This document shows positions 1-6,823 of a stretch of 14,085 bases of DNA, piece by piece. The first letter of the stretch is position 1; each line of letters starts with the position of its first letter. Where the stretch lies: the NCBI GenBank assembly GCA_964504455.1, contig CAZDDY010000012.1, forward strand, positions 1 to 14,085, given 5' to 3'. The DNA is from CAZDDY01 sp964504455. GTDB lineage: Bacteria > Patescibacteriota > Minisyncoccia > Phycocordibacterales > UBA9973. A program made the translations under genes and the position numbers. The notes under the pieces are model-generated. The model had not been told where the DNA came from. It searched no databases and worked only from the letters and a program-made list of their open reading frames with translations.

Positions 1-12
1 CTTAGAATAAAT

Positions 13-1743
13 TTATACTGAAAACGCTTCTTGAAATGTTGTTTTCCCTTCAAGAGCCTTGATAATTGCATCTTCACGAAGAGTGAGCATGCCTTTTGAT
101 CGAGCCATTTTGTATATCTCAGGTTCAACGGGGTTCGTCAAAATAACTCGCTCAATGTCTTGATCAATGGTTAACATTTCAAATACTGCCATGCGACCCT
201 TCATACCTGAAGGATGTTCTTCATTACCTTTCGCGTTGTACATGACCTTCTGATCAAGAGGTAGCTCGGCTCGTAGTTCTTTTGGTAAATCCTCGAATTG
301 TTTCTCGATAAGCTTTCTCGTTGCCTCATCCATTGGAACTTCTTCCTGGCACTCAGGTACAAGCATTCGGACAAGACGCTGGCCAATCGCAAGAATGAGA
401 GTTGGCGCAATCAAATACGGATCAACGCCCATATCTATAAGACGAGGAATGGCACCTGTTGCAGTATTGGTGTGCAGTGTTGAAAATACCATGTGTCCAG
501 TAAGTGCTGCTTGAATCGCAAGTTGTGCTGTTTCCTTATCACGAATTTCTCCCACCATAATGACATCAGGGTCTTGGCGGAGAATTGAACGAAGTCCTGA
601 TGCAAATGTATATCCTATTTCTGGCATAACTTGAGATTGAGAAACGCCGGGCATATGGTACTCAACCGGATCTTCCAAGGAAACAACGTTTTCCGTCTCC
701 TTATCGAGTTCGTTAAGCATTGAGAAAAGTGTTGTTGATTTTCCGGATCCTGTCGGACCAGTAATAAGGATAATGCCATAGGGACGTGCCAATGCTGCTC
801 GCACTTTTTCCATATTTCGTTTTGAAAGTTGCAAACTATCAATCGGTTTTACTCCTTTCTCGGAATCAAGAATACGCATCACGACTTTTTCGCCGTAGTA
901 CGTTGGAAATGTTGATACACGAAAATCAATTTTTCTTCCTTGTAATTGGGTAGAAAAACCACCGTCCTGTGGCTTTCTTTTTTCATCAAGACGCAACCGT
1001 GAAAGTATCTTTATACGTGCAACAACACCTGAGTATGCATTCATTGGAAGTGTGAGCACTGAATTGAGGGCTCCATCAAGACGGAAACGGACTTTTACTT
1101 GCTCTCCGGTATTTTCAATGTGTATGTCTGAAGCTTCTTTTTCTATAGCATCACGAATGATTGATGAAACAATACGAATGATTGGCGCATCTTCAACAAT
1201 TTTATTTATATCTTTCTCGCCACCCTTTCCTTCTTGCTTTCGAAGAAGTGTTGGGTCATCTATCTGTACTAAGTCGCTAGAGTCAAATTCTGAAAGTGCT
1301 TCTGTAACTTCTCCGGTAACATTTTTGTAGTTTTGTGATACTGCATCAAAATCTGTCTTTGTGATCAAAAAATATTGGTATGTCATCCCAAGGCGAGACA
1401 CAATAAATTGAACTGCGTCCATTGCCCCAATATTCCCTGGGTCAACCATACCAACCTCAAGCACTGTGCCCTTGGTCCCAATTGGAACAATTCGGTAATA
1501 TTTTGCAGACTCTTCGGGAATAAGTTTAAGTGTTTCAAAGGGAACATCCTTCGGTTCAACATGCCTGAAGGGTACGTTAAAAAATTGGCTCTTAAGAGTG
1601 ATAAGCTGCTCTTCAGTAAACCCTCTTTCAAGAAGAACTTGGTCTACGTTTCCTCCATATTTTTCTACAGCAGCATCGAACACTCCTTGTACTTCATCTT
1701 TCGATAAAAAACCAAGTTGTACTAAATGACTTAAAAAATCCAT
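13..1743 (-). CDS. pilB: Type IV pilus assembly ATPase PilB (GspE/PilB family)
   Basis: This is the cytoplasmic hexameric ATPase that powers pilus extension. The 576 residues match the usual PilB length. An N-terminal MshEN/T2SSE-N-like domain covers about residues 1-145, followed by a linker and the secretion ATPase core. Visible motifs are SDIHIE (205-210), Walker A GPTGSGKST (329-337), the Asp box EDPVEY (357-362), the Walker B region DPDVIMVGEIRD (391-402) and the His box GHMVFSTLHTN (416-426). The C-terminal tetracysteine zinc motif of classical PilB/GspE is absent: only Cys465 remains where the two CxxC pairs normally lie, although the following KGRMAVFEML segment is kept. It is the last visible gene of the pil operon, 1 nt after the FN3 protein. 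Only 12 nt follow the stop, so its terminator and any pilT or pilC gene would lie outside the window. Confidence 0.97.
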   Translation of the reverse strand: MDFLSHLVQLGFLSKDEVQGVFDAAVEKYGGNVDQVLLERGFTEEQLITLKSQFFNVPFRHVEPKDVPFETLKLIPEESAKYYRIVPIGTKGTVLEVGMVDPGNIGAMDAVQFIVSRLGMTYQYFLITKTDFDAVSQNYKNVTGEVTEALSEFDSSDLVQIDDPTLLRKQEGKGGEKDINKIVEDAPIIRIVSSIIRDAIEKEASDIHIENTGEQVKVRFRLDGALNSVLTLPMNAYSGVVARIKILSRLRLDEKRKPQDGGFSTQLQGRKIDFRVSTFPTYYGEKVVMRILDSEKGVKPIDSLQLSKRNMEKVRAALARPYGIILITGPTGSGKSTTLFSMLNELDKETENVVSLEDPVEYHMPGVSQSQVMPEIGYTFASGLRSILRQDPDVIMVGEIRDKETAQLAIQAALTGHMVFSTLHTNTATGAIPRLIDMGVDPYLIAPTLILAIGQRLVRMLVPECQEEVPMDEATRKLIEKQFEDLPKELRAELPLDQKVMYNAKGNEEHPSGMKGRMAVFEMLTIDQDIERVILTNPVEPEIYKMARSKGMLTLREDAIIKALEGKTTFQEAFSV

Positions 1744-1744
1744 A

Positions 1745-2419
1745 TTAATTTGCGAGCGTTTTGAATGAAATAATATCCCCTTGTATTGGGCTTGTTACCT
1801 CATTAATAACTGCTCGGACAAAATATGTTGTTGCGGGTGTTAGCCCTGTAAGTTGTAGTGTTGCTGTGCCATCTTCTTTCGTTACAATCATTGAAGTTTT
1901 TTTATCAAAGTTTGCTGTACTTTTTCCATATTCAAAATAAATTTGTCGCGCTGAGGCAGGTGTAATTGTTGCTCCGAGAGTTGCGTCTGTTGCTTTAATA
2001 TTTTGAACTTGGCTAGTTTTCACCGAAACAGATGGTGAAGGATTTGATGTTTGGGTTTGAGTAAGTTTACCGTTTGAAATTGGATCGTATGGTAGAAATG
2101 GGTTAACCCGTCCACCAGTATACTGACTTGCCTGAATACTTGAAGGCAAAGAAAGATCTCTTAGATACTTAAAGTCTGACCTCGTAAATATTCCACCGTT
2201 TAAAGTGACAGTACTTATACTCTGAATAAGAGATAGGAGATTCGTAAGTGGGCTTTCTTCTCCAGTGAGTGTTTGTTCTGTATTATCAGTTCCAGAAACA
2301 AGTCCAATTGGCTCTTCGTCTTTACTTCTCTTGTTTGATTGCATAATTAAATACACAACCAAAAGCACAAGGATAGCGAGAAGTATAAGTATTTTTTTAG
2401 ATTTCTTTTGAGGTTTCAT
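1745..2419 (-). CDS. Membrane-anchored fibronectin type III-like protein in the PilP position
   Basis: The protein has 224 residues. A short basic N-terminus is followed by one membrane helix (about 9-26), a low-complexity Ser/Thr/Asn-rich stretch, and a C-terminal fibronectin type III-like domain (about 140-222). That domain shows an IYFEYG strand and the typical LTGLTPATTYFVRAV segment. Between helix and domain, GRVNPFLPYDP (103-113) resembles the NPF/DPF-x-P motif of PilP/GspC-type pilus proteins; this comparison is from memory. The gene sits 1 nt from pilO and 1 nt from pilB, where pilP would be in a pilMNOPQ operon. CPR cells are thought to lack an outer membrane, so a PilQ-linking lipoprotein would not be needed. 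I infer an exported pilus-associated protein in its place. It is not recognisable as PilP itself. Confidence 0.8.
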   Translation of the reverse strand: MKPQKKSKKILILLAILVLLVVYLIMQSNKRSKDEEPIGLVSGTDNTEQTLTGEESPLTNLLSLIQSISTVTLNGGIFTRSDFKYLRDLSLPSSIQASQYTGGRVNPFLPYDPISNGKLTQTQTSNPSPSVSVKTSQVQNIKATDATLGATITPASARQIYFEYGKSTANFDKKTSMIVTKEDGTATLQLTGLTPATTYFVRAVINEVTSPIQGDIISFKTLAN

Positions 2420-2420
2420 A

Positions 2421-2990
2421 TTATTGATTCTTTAGCCAATATGTTTGTGCTTTGACCGAATACTTGAAAGAAGATGAGCCTTCTCTCGCGGCAAAATCAA
2501 TAGAAGTGATATCAATCAGCCGTGAGCTAGACTCAAGATCTGCAATAAATTTCAAAAAGTTTTGGTAATTACCAGTAACTGAAAATTCGAAATTAAATGT
2601 TTCAAAGGGTTTTTGTGAAGAAAGTGCTTGTTGTGGTGATGCAGGCGTTCCTCCAGTTTGTTTTTTCTTTTCAGAAACATCAAATCGTACATCTTCAAGT
2701 GGAAATGCATACCGATTTGCAATATCTTGAATCTCAATAATAAGACCAATGTTATTAACATTGTCAGGTAAAATTCTCTCAAGTTTATTTAAATCATCTC
2801 CTGAGAAACTATTTTTTCGAGCAATGATTTCATCTCTTTTTCTAATAAGCTCATCAAATTTTTTTACTGCATCACTATATTCCTGTTTTTCTAATTTCAA
2901 AACTTTAATATCACCATATGTTGGTTTAGTAAATCCAAAAAGGAGTCCTAGTGATGCTGCTATAAGTATGATTGGAAAAATGAGATTCAT
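2421..2990 (-). CDS. pilO: PilO-like type IV pilus inner-membrane alignment protein
   Basis: This is a 189-residue bitopic protein. One membrane helix (about 3-20) is followed by a charged, probably coiled-coil segment (about 28-60). A globular domain begins with LERILPDNVNNIGLIIEIQDIA (about 70-91), which is the characteristic PilO pattern, and ends with a ferredoxin-like strand region containing NYQNFLKFIADLE (141-153). A Gln/Ser/Pro-rich linker (about 110-127) interrupts the domain. In the family, PilO pairs with PilN to connect cytoplasmic PilM to the rest of the machine. It starts 5 nt after pilN and ends 1 nt before the FN3 gene, so co-transcription is very likely. No Shine-Dalgarno sequence precedes the ATG. 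The assignment rests on pattern and position; overall identity to classical PilO is probably low. Confidence 0.87.
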   Translation of the reverse strand: MNLIFPIILIAASLGLLFGFTKPTYGDIKVLKLEKQEYSDAVKKFDELIRKRDEIIARKNSFSGDDLNKLERILPDNVNNIGLIIEIQDIANRYAFPLEDVRFDVSEKKKQTGGTPASPQQALSSQKPFETFNFEFSVTGNYQNFLKFIADLESSSRLIDITSIDFAAREGSSSFKYSVKAQTYWLKNQ

Positions 2991-2995
2991 ATAGA

Positions 2996-3631
2996 TTATT
3001 GTTGAGGTGAAGCTGCTTGACCGCCAGCACCAATAACTGTTTTTAGTAGTGCAAGTTTCGGATCAATACTAAACGTAATATCAAAACTTCTTTCGTTTCG
3101 CTCGTTTTCTGTAAGATTTGAAACTATGATATTGCTAAAATACTTACTTTTAGCAAGTTCTTCTGCTTGAAGCGCAATATACGAAAATGAATTTGCTTTT
3201 CCATTCATTTCAACGACAATGTCGGTTACTCCGCCACTTTGATTTGTGTTTACCGCATATGTAAATTTTGTAAATTGAACTGTCGAAATTGTGTACTTAT
3301 TTATTTCTTGAAATATTGGAGACACTGCCAAGTGGTCATCCAAGATAAGCGCTGCGGTATTTATTCGTCTATCAGTAGTACGAAGATCTGAAATAGTACT
3401 TGGTTCAAATTTTTCTTGTTGGCTTTTTAGTGTTGCTTTTTCATTTTCAATTGAAGATTTCAGACTACTTCTGTAAAGATATGCTCCAAGCGCAAGACCG
3501 ATTGATACAATGAGGACCAAAATACCAAACACAGAAAAAATGCCCATGCCTGGACGTCCACCAGTGGAGACATCAGTTAAGGATTTTTTTGGAATGAACG
3601 ATGTTGTATCAAATGGTTGATCACCTACCAT
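2996..3631 (-). CDS. pilN: PilN-like type IV pilus assembly protein
   Basis: This is a 211-residue bitopic membrane protein. About 30 cytoplasmic residues, including TSFIPKKSL (10-18), occupy the place of the INLLP motif with which PilN normally binds PilM. A membrane helix follows (about 31-53), then a coiled-coil-like segment (55-75) and a PilN-type periplasmic-side domain. The C-terminal tail is rich in Gly/Ala/Gln. Gene order (after pilM, before pilO), topology and length all support PilN; sequence conservation is weak, as is usual for the family. A 40-nt gap separates it from pilM, the largest in the operon, and that gap carries a possible extended -10 element ending 6 nt before this ATG. 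Internal initiation is therefore possible in addition to read-through from pilM. Confidence 0.85.
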   Translation of the reverse strand: MVGDQPFDTTSFIPKKSLTDVSTGGRPGMGIFSVFGILVLIVSIGLALGAYLYRSSLKSSIENEKATLKSQQEKFEPSTISDLRTTDRRINTAALILDDHLAVSPIFQEINKYTISTVQFTKFTYAVNTNQSGGVTDIVVEMNGKANSFSYIALQAEELAKSKYFSNIIVSNLTENERNERSFDITFSIDPKLALLKTVIGAGGQAASPQQ

Positions 3632-3637
3632 ATGTAT

Positions 3638-3646
3638 ATTGTATCA
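3638..3646 (-). promoter_or_regulatory. Possible internal pilN promoter (extended -10)
   Basis: The minus strand reads TGA-TACAAT followed by exactly 6 nt (ATACAT) and the pilN ATG. TACAAT matches the -10 consensus in 5 of 6 positions and has the TGn extension. Initiation about 6-7 nt downstream would put the start at or beside the ATG and give a leaderless message. No convincing -35 is visible. A GGAG lies 22 nt before the ATG, too far to act as a Shine-Dalgarno. Confidence 0.45.
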
Positions 3647-3671
3647 ATAGGTACTCCTACTGTACAGGGAG

Positions 3672-4796
3672 TTAGTCAGATTGTAGCTTTCGTAACGCCA
3701 ATCCCACAGAAACAGCAAACTCGGGGCCGATACTTGTCAGAACCTCTCGCAAGAAAGCTGGGGCTTCACTTTTTGTAAAAGGATCACTTCTCTCAACTGT
3801 AGTACTAAAATGCTCCTGGGCTCTTTCATAAAAACCCTTAAGCAGTGCTCCCCCTCCTGAGAGGATAATTTTGCTAATAGTTTTATTGTATTTCTTTTCG
3901 TAATTAAGGATAACAGTACTTGTTTCAGACAAAATATAATTAACTGACAGCTCTGCAATCTCCCGAACATTAAAGTCAGGCGCAGTATCTAAAAGACCGT
4001 AGGTACGCTTAAGTTCTTCTGCTTTTGCAAAATCAATCTGCATTGATTGAGAAAGCGCTCGTGTAATATCTGAGGAGCCACGATTCACAACGTGAAAATT
4101 TCGTACTATGCCATATTCAATGATTGAAAGTTTTGTTCGAGAAGCACCAAAGTCTAAAAGAAGAATATTTGAAAGATCTCGTTTGATTGAAGAACGAATA
4201 GCACTAAATGTCTCAAGCTCATATACTGGATCAGTAATTTGCGCCTTAGCGAGCACATCCTTAAATCGTGTTACGGTCTCGTTGTGAATCGCAACTCCGA
4301 GTACTTCTGTTTTTTCTGTAGCAGGGACAATATCGCTTTTGTGATCAAACATTGATTCCTGTGCTTTCGGAATTACAAAATAATCAAGAAGTACTTCTGA
4401 GATTGGAACTGGAATATACTTGCGTGCTTCTGTAGGAACAATAGCTGGAAAATCTTTCTCTGCAATTTTTCCAGGAAACTCCATAGTAAAGACAAGGCTT
4501 GATCCGGAAGGAATACCTACTGCACCATCACGCACACTGACACCTGCTTCTCGAATAAGATCATTGAGTGCCTGTACGGTTTCATCAACTGAAAGTGTTA
4601 CAACCTGCCCTACCGCTCCTTTCTCGTATGGACCAAGCGCTAGCGTGCCATAAGTTTCTAGAATAGCACGACCGGACTTTTGCTTGAGCTGAACTACTTT
4701 TATCGCAGAAGTACCAATATCTATGCCAATGACGCTCCTTGATTTAGGATTCTGTGAAGACACCTTTGAAAAAAGAAATTTGAACGGATTGTTCAT
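3672..4796 (-). CDS. pilM: Type IV pilus assembly protein PilM (actin-like ATPase fold)
   Basis: PilM is a cytoplasmic actin/FtsA-fold protein that binds the N-terminus of PilN and links the PilNO complex to the assembly ATPase. The 374-residue length is typical. Visible nucleotide-binding elements are phosphate-1 GIDIGTSAIKVVQL (24-37), phosphate-2 LLLDFGASRTKL (212-223) and the adenosine loop IILSGGGALLKG (310-321). FPAIVPTEARKYIPVP (116-131) is the conserved PilM signature region. The first ~20 residues are a basic/aromatic extension. It is the first gene of the operon and diverges from the ComF gene across 35 nt. The ATG at 4796 has no Shine-Dalgarno but does have a -10-like element 12 nt upstream. 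Confidence 0.96.
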   Translation of the reverse strand: MNNPFKFLFSKVSSQNPKSRSVIGIDIGTSAIKVVQLKQKSGRAILETYGTLALGPYEKGAVGQVVTLSVDETVQALNDLIREAGVSVRDGAVGIPSGSSLVFTMEFPGKIAEKDFPAIVPTEARKYIPVPISEVLLDYFVIPKAQESMFDHKSDIVPATEKTEVLGVAIHNETVTRFKDVLAKAQITDPVYELETFSAIRSSIKRDLSNILLLDFGASRTKLSIIEYGIVRNFHVVNRGSSDITRALSQSMQIDFAKAEELKRTYGLLDTAPDFNVREIAELSVNYILSETSTVILNYEKKYNKTISKIILSGGGALLKGFYERAQEHFSTTVERSDPFTKSEAPAFLREVLTSIGPEFAVSVGLALRKLQSD

Positions 4797-4808
4797 GGGT
4801 ATGTAAAC

Positions 4809-4817
4809 AGTATATCA
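4809..4817 (-). promoter_or_regulatory. Candidate pil operon promoter (extended -10)
   Basis: In the 35-nt divergent gap the minus strand reads TGA-TATACT, a TGn-extended -10 with 5 of 6 consensus bases. It ends 12 nt before the pilM ATG, so the expected leader is only about 5 nt. No good -35 is visible. The element overlaps the region used by the opposing comF-like promoter, so the two promoters probably interfere or share control. Confidence 0.5.
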
Positions 4818-4823
4818 TATAGT
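4818..4823 (+). promoter_or_regulatory. Candidate promoter of the ComF-family gene
   Basis: TATAGT (5 of 6 to the -10 consensus) is followed by 8 nt and then the ATG at 4832. The mRNA would begin at or within 1-2 nt of the start codon. There is no Shine-Dalgarno in the gap. It lies back to back with the pilM -10, only 3 nt away. Confidence 0.45.
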
Positions 4824-4831
4824 TATCTCAT

Positions 4832-5449
4832 ATGAATTTCTTTTGGGAGTTGATTTTTGACACACTCTTCCCTCGAAAGTGTCTTCTGTGTGGACAACAA
4901 AAAGTCTCACTATGTGCTTTGTGTCTTAAAAAACTTCCTCGCTCAGATGAAAATAACCCTGGGTATATTTCACTCCTTTCTTATAAAGACAAAAATACTA
5001 GACACGTCTTACACGCCCTAAAATACAAAGGTGATAAAAAAGTGTATGACGCTCTCCATGATATATACCTTTCGCTACTTAAAGAAAAAAGTGATTCTGA
5101 TCTACAGAGATACATTATAACTTCAATTCCTATGCGCACCACTGCAAAGAGAACGCGTCGAGTTGATCATGTAAGCTATATCGCCAAAAAAATTGGAGAA
5201 AGTTTAGAAATCCCTTACGAAAAAATACTTTTCTGGCGGCATGACAGTGGATCACAAGTTAAGAAAAGTACCCGAAAAAAAAGAATGCTTGAAATGAAGG
5301 GAGCCTTGTGTGCCACCTCTATTGCTTTAGGTAAAAAGGTTATTGTGATTGACGATATTGCAACCACCGGAGCAACACTTACAGAAGCGAAACGAGCACT
5401 AAAAAATGCTGGGGCTAAAAAAGTGTGCTTAGCTGTCGTTGCTCACTGA
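4832..5449 (+). CDS. comF: ComF-family phosphoribosyltransferase-like protein
   Basis: The protein has 205 residues, close to the usual ComF length (about 200-240). An N-terminal zinc-binding tetracysteine (C17-x2-C20 ... C28-x2-C31) precedes a type I phosphoribosyltransferase fold with the PRPP-loop motif VIVIDDIATTGAT (170-182). ComF proteins act in the cytoplasm and are needed for uptake of transforming DNA in several bacteria, though their exact reaction is not settled. The usual RGFNQ motif after the IPxR segment is replaced by RRVDH, so the substrate side may differ. It diverges from the pil operon, which fits a shared role in DNA import; that link is inferred from context. The next gene begins 18 nt after its stop and has its own -10-like box. 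Confidence 0.9.
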   Translation: MNFFWELIFDTLFPRKCLLCGQQKVSLCALCLKKLPRSDENNPGYISLLSYKDKNTRHVLHALKYKGDKKVYDALHDIYLSLLKEKSDSDLQRYIITSIPMRTTAKRTRRVDHVSYIAKKIGESLEIPYEKILFWRHDSGSQVKKSTRKKRMLEMKGALCATSIALGKKVIVIDDIATTGATLTEAKRALKNAGAKKVCLAVVAH

Positions 5450-5452
5450 TTT

Positions 5453-5461
5453 TGCTATAGT
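5453..5461 (+). promoter_or_regulatory. Candidate promoter of the 451-residue unknown gene
   Basis: TGC-TATAGT is an extended -10 followed by exactly 6 nt (AGCGCT) and the ATG at 5468. It starts 3 nt after the comF stop codon. The 57-residue gene at 11457 has a nearly identical arrangement, TGA-TAAGAT-AGCACT-ATG. The layout predicts a leaderless message that does not depend on comF transcription. Confidence 0.55.
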
Positions 5462-5467
5462 AGCGCT

Positions 5468-6823
5468 ATGAATAAAAGCGAGGCAGAAGATATTGTTTTT
5501 GATAACTGTCCAGAACTTTTCCGTTTATACTCTCAGCAAAAAAATATCCTACTTTCAGAATATATTCTTGAAAAAAAAGCTCGAGAGAAAAAAGATACTG
5601 ACAAAGAACTTATTGAGACAGTAAAAGAAATAGCAACAGACTACATTAATAGTGAAGCTGGTAGACAAGCAGAGAGAGCGCTACAAGATAATTTTTCAGC
5701 AAGCACTGCAGATCACCATGGTATTGTATCTCACCCATTTTCATTTCATACATTTTTAGTACAGAAAGCAATTGAAGAAAAGCCAGTTATCGCTTTCTCC
5801 TGCGCGAGCATATCGCTTGATAATTCATCATTTCCTAAAGGACTCTTTTGGCATGCAAAAAATGGTATTATAGAAAAATTTTCTTTTTTTCAATACAAGA
5901 AAAGACATATGAGTGTCTTTTCTGCTCCAGCAATAAAAAAGGAGTATCTATTTAAAAAAGCAACCACTTCAGAAAAGAGAAAAATATTCTCAATTTTAGA
6001 TAGTGTCTGGGAAGAAAGAGAATCATACAAGGCTCAATCAAGTTATTTAACATATGTACTATCAAAAAAAATATTGAGTGAAAAATCGCCACTTATCTTA
6101 ATTGACCAAGAATCAATCGTCCTGGCACTTATTAAAAAGCATCATTTAAAAAAGGAAACATTGATTAAAAATCTTTTGACTAATAAAAAATGGCAAGACT
6201 CTTTTCAAAAATATTTTTTTGGTAAACGTGGTGCGTTTTCAGAAGACAAGGGTACTTTTCTTTTTTGGTATATTAATCCCAAAACAAAAGTGCGTGAGAG
6301 ATTTTTCTATGATAATGGATTTATTAAAACAAAGAATGGTGTAAGAGTACAACTTTCCGAAGAAAAATTAGGAACTGCGCTAGAAGATGGAATCCTCATG
6401 CCATCTATGGCTCTTTCTTTTATAGTTCTCACTTTTTACTATGAGCTCGATACACCTGGAGGATTTTTGCAAATAGGTTATCTCGGGGAGTTAAAAAATG
6501 CCTGGATAGAAGTCCTCGCAGAAAACACACACATAGACACAAAAGAACTTTCTTTGTTAGAAACAAATAAAATGAAAGGAGATTTTGGAGTTTTTTGGGG
6601 TCAATTTGGAAACAAGAATAAACTTATAACACTAGCTGACTTGTTATTGGCTGAAAATATATCATACGAATCTTGGATTAAAAATGTCGCTCAAAAAATC
6701 ACCGTAAAGGATGCTCTAGATGCTATGATGGGTGAGTATCTAAAAATACTAGCTGGAAAAAATATTGATACTTATGAACACAAAACAGAAACCTTCTCTT
6801 TCTTGCCCGGCGTGCGGGAATAA
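5468..6823 (+). CDS. Unrecognised 451-residue protein coupled to an ATP-grasp ligase
   Basis: I do not recognise the family. The protein looks soluble: no signal peptide and no clear membrane helix. The N-terminal ~75 residues are charged and helical. Then comes a striking ADHHGIVSHP motif (81-90), with three His and one Asp in ten residues, which could be a metal or substrate site. The middle is Lys/Phe-rich. A second conserved-looking block is GILMPSMALSFIV (308-320) followed by LDTPGGFLQIGYLGELKNAW (327-346). The start at 5468 is supported by an extended -10 six nt upstream; no Shine-Dalgarno is present. Its 3' end overlaps the ATP-grasp gene by 50 nt, so the two products are probably made and used together. 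An enzyme supplying or accepting the substrate of that ligase is a reasonable inference, but nothing here proves it. Confidence 0.85.
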   Translation: MNKSEAEDIVFDNCPELFRLYSQQKNILLSEYILEKKAREKKDTDKELIETVKEIATDYINSEAGRQAERALQDNFSASTADHHGIVSHPFSFHTFLVQKAIEEKPVIAFSCASISLDNSSFPKGLFWHAKNGIIEKFSFFQYKKRHMSVFSAPAIKKEYLFKKATTSEKRKIFSILDSVWEERESYKAQSSYLTYVLSKKILSEKSPLILIDQESIVLALIKKHHLKKETLIKNLLTNKKWQDSFQKYFFGKRGAFSEDKGTFLFWYINPKTKVRERFFYDNGFIKTKNGVRVQLSEEKLGTALEDGILMPSMALSFIVLTFYYELDTPGGFLQIGYLGELKNAWIEVLAENTHIDTKELSLLETNKMKGDFGVFWGQFGNKNKLITLADLLLAENISYESWIKNVAQKITVKDALDAMMGEYLKILAGKNIDTYEHKTETFSFLPGVRE

